Shown here: positions 62,682-64,000 of the stretch, piece by piece
Position numbering within the stretch: the stretch's first letter is position 1
How the letters are laid out: the number at the start of each line of letters is the position of its first letter
Assembly (NCBI RefSeq): GCF_032926325.1
Contig: NZ_CP136709.1
Location: 1,401,501-1,465,500, forward strand
Origin: Aestuariibaculum lutulentum
Lineage (GTDB): Bacteria > Bacteroidota > Bacteroidia > Flavobacteriales > Flavobacteriaceae
Direction: 5' to 3'
Length of the DNA stretch: 64,000 bases
Position numbers and translations under genes: made by a program
The notes under the pieces: generated by a model
The model's database searches: none
Seen by the model: only the letters and a program-made list of their open reading frames with translations
What the model was told of the DNA's origin: nothing

Positions 62682-63677
62682 ATGCCCAAAATTGGCGATA
62701 TAGTTTTACCGGAATTTCCATTGCTTTTAGCACCAATGGAAGATGTGAGTGATCCACCATTTCGTGCCCTGTGTAAAGAACAAGGTGCCGATGTGGTGTA
62801 TACGGAGTTTGTGTCGAGTGAAGGTTTAATTCGTAACGCTGCCAAAAGTGTTATGAAGCTGGATATCTATGAAAAGGAGCGCCCTGTAGGCATTCAGATT
62901 TTCGGAGCCAATATGGACAGTATGCTGCAAACCATAGATATCGTTGCCGAGTCGAAACCAGATTTTATCGATATTAACTTTGGTTGTCCGGTAAAAAAAG
63001 TAGTAAGTAAAGGAGCAGGAGCAGGAATCTTAAAAGATGTATGCTTGATGGAGCAACTTACTGCCGAAATGGTAAAACGTACCAGTATTCCCATTACCGT
63101 AAAAACCCGTTTAGGTTGGGATCATGAGTCTATACGTATCGTTGAGGTTGCCGAACGTTTACAGGATGTAGGCTGTCAGGCGATTGCTATTCACGGTCGT
63201 ACAAGAGCTCAAATGTATAAAGGCAATGCCGACTGGAAACCTATTGCACAAGTAAAAAATAACCCAAGAATGCATATTCCTGTTTTTGGAAACGGCGATG
63301 TTGATACGCCCGAAAAAGCTGTGGAAATGCGCGATAGTTATGGGTTGGACGGAGCCATGATTGGTCGTGCCAGTATTGGTAATCCTTGGTTTTTTAAACA
63401 AGTAAAACACTTCTTTAAAACTGGTGAGCATTTAGGACCCATTTCAATCGAAGAGCGAGTAGAAGCTGCTCGCAGACACCTGCAAATGTCTATCGACTGG
63501 AAAGGAGAAGTGCTTGGTGTTTTCGAAACGCGCCGTCATTACACCAATTATTTTAAAGGTATTCCGCATTTTAAAGATTATCGTACTAAAATGGTAACCA
63601 GCGACGACCCGAAAGATGTGTTCGCTGCCTTCGATGAGGTTTTAGAAAACTTTTCGGATTACCAGTTCTCAAGTTAA
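62682..63677 (+). CDS. dusB: tRNA-dihydrouridine synthase B
   Basis: 331 residues from the ATG at 62682 (MPKIGDIVLPEFPLLLAPME); an upstream TTG in frame is not used. An FMN enzyme that reduces specific uridines of tRNA. Motifs are LLLAPMEDVSDPPFRALCK, the catalytic Cys102 in DINFGCPVKKV, AIHGRTRAQMYKG and IGRASIGNPWFF. It has its own promoter and a hairpin in the leader. It converges on the gene at the right window edge with about 100 bases between. Confidence 0.95.
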   Translation: MPKIGDIVLPEFPLLLAPMEDVSDPPFRALCKEQGADVVYTEFVSSEGLIRNAAKSVMKLDIYEKERPVGIQIFGANMDSMLQTIDIVAESKPDFIDINFGCPVKKVVSKGAGAGILKDVCLMEQLTAEMVKRTSIPITVKTRLGWDHESIRIVEVAERLQDVGCQAIAIHGRTRAQMYKGNADWKPIAQVKNNPRMHIPVFGNGDVDTPEKAVEMRDSYGLDGAMIGRASIGNPWFFKQVKHFFKTGEHLGPISIEERVEAARRHLQMSIDWKGEVLGVFETRRHYTNYFKGIPHFKDYRTKMVTSDDPKDVFAAFDEVLENFSDYQFSS

Positions 63678-63745
63678 TTTTTAGAGCAAATGGCAAGCCA
63701 CCGCGCTATCCGCTGTAGTTTTGTAAAATCATAGATTAAATTTCA

Positions 63746-63772
63746 CAAAAGCTGTCGCTGCTATCGCTTTTG
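63746..63772. terminator. Weak hairpin in the convergent dusB/EEP gap
   Basis: CAAAAGC/GCTTTTG stem with a 13-base loop, 7 bases from the end of the EEP gene. The whole 100-base gap between dusB and the EEP gene shows no other motif. Confidence 0.4.
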
Positions 63773-63779
63773 CAGGAGT

Positions 63780-64000
63780 TTAGAATTTTAAAGCAAAACT
63801 TGCCAATACCGCTTTATGGTCAGTAGGCCAGATGTTAAGTGGTTCTATAAATACGTCGTCGGTAGATTCTAAAACACGTTTATTTTTAGAAACATCACCT
63901 TTAGGACCAAGAATTTTTGCATCTATAAGTTGTAGTCGTTCATCGGGATAGTAAAAGATAAAATCAATACGATCTCTATCATTGGCTTCGGGGCTCCAGG
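63780..64000 (-). CDS. EEP-family (endonuclease/exonuclease/phosphatase) protein, C-terminal end only
   Basis: The last 73 residues are visible. NDRDRIDFIFYYPDERLQLIDA and WPTDHKAVLASFALKF end the protein; the motif DRIDFIF and the final WP(S/T)DHKAVLA carry the catalytic Asp/His of the EEP fold (metal-dependent phosphodiesterases). The start lies beyond the window. Substrate and secretion cannot be judged. Confidence 0.75.
   Translation of the reverse strand, partial: WSPEANDRDRIDFIFYYPDERLQLIDAKILGPKGDVSKNKRVLESTDDVFIEPLNIWPTDHKAVLASFALKF

Noticed and set aside
1..64000. CRISPR arrays, insertion sequences, prophage genes, rRNA operons
   Set aside because: No regularly spaced repeats, transposase, integrase or phage structural motifs, and no rRNA sequence were seen.

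Overview
The window reads as the chromosome of a marine-type member of the Flavobacteriaceae (Bacteroidota). The evidence is the low G+C content, weak ribosome binding sites, promoters of the Bacteroidota type (TTG about 20 bases before TAnnTTTG), a TonB-dependent receptor with a carboxypeptidase-like N-terminal domain, and family-typical proteins (DUF4175, DUF3826, DUF2807, GlnRS, S41 protease beside rnpA). No genus can be assigned from sequence alone. Almost all genes are core housekeeping genes. I see no prophage, insertion sequence, integrase or CRISPR array.

Layout. 1-9 kb: truncated TonB receptor, OmpH-like lipoprotein, methyltransferase, mnmG flanked by two perfect parS-like palindromes, ybeY, and a giant DUF4175 membrane protein. 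9-20 kb: gltX, a barrel protein, an SPFH protein, a small secreted three-repeat protein, a NarL-type two-component pair, a FemAB/GNAT-like protein, glnS with an appended domain, a zinc ribbon and folB. 20-22 kb: tRNA-Cys followed by an A+T-rich HEPN-like accessory gene, the only clearly accessory gene in the window. 22-32 kb: LysE, DUF2807, rnr, a 780-base gene-free A+T-rich stretch with a perfect DnaA box (candidate oriC), rpiB, a CDF transporter, an ElaA acetyltransferase, a tandem OmpA protein, ctp-rnpA and DUF3826.

32-38 kb: a thiamine operon (thiS-C-E'-D-E-G-H) under a TPP riboswitch, with no thiF. 38-47 kb: M1 and S8 lipoprotein peptidases, a metallo-beta-lactamase-fold hydrolase, and two divergent RCK-domain cation/proton antiporters. 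46-54 kb: a glycogen cluster glgA-glgC-glgB followed by a GH31 alpha-glucosidase that appears to have its own promoter with tandem operator-like repeats. 54-64 kb: lepA, an MG2/TonB-plug protein without a barrel, a LytS/LytTR two-component pair preceded by LytTR-type direct repeats, a 43-residue ORF, twin Roadblock-like proteins, dusB and the end of an EEP-family gene.

The most interesting reading is at chromosome scale. Two parS-like sites at mnmG, a DnaA-box-bearing gene-free region about 21 kb away, nearby rnpA, and an apparent change in G/C strand bias of minus-strand genes together suggest that the window spans or lies next to the replication origin. The best local regulatory signals are a 22-base inverted repeat next to the NarL-type regulator, LytTR-type direct repeats before the LytS/LytTR operon, and two 17-base repeats 31 bases apart at the GH31 promoter. 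I did not find a clearly new multi-gene system. The strongest candidates for undescribed biology are the HEPN-like gene beside tRNA-Cys, the twin Roadblock genes, and the GlnRS C-terminal domain.
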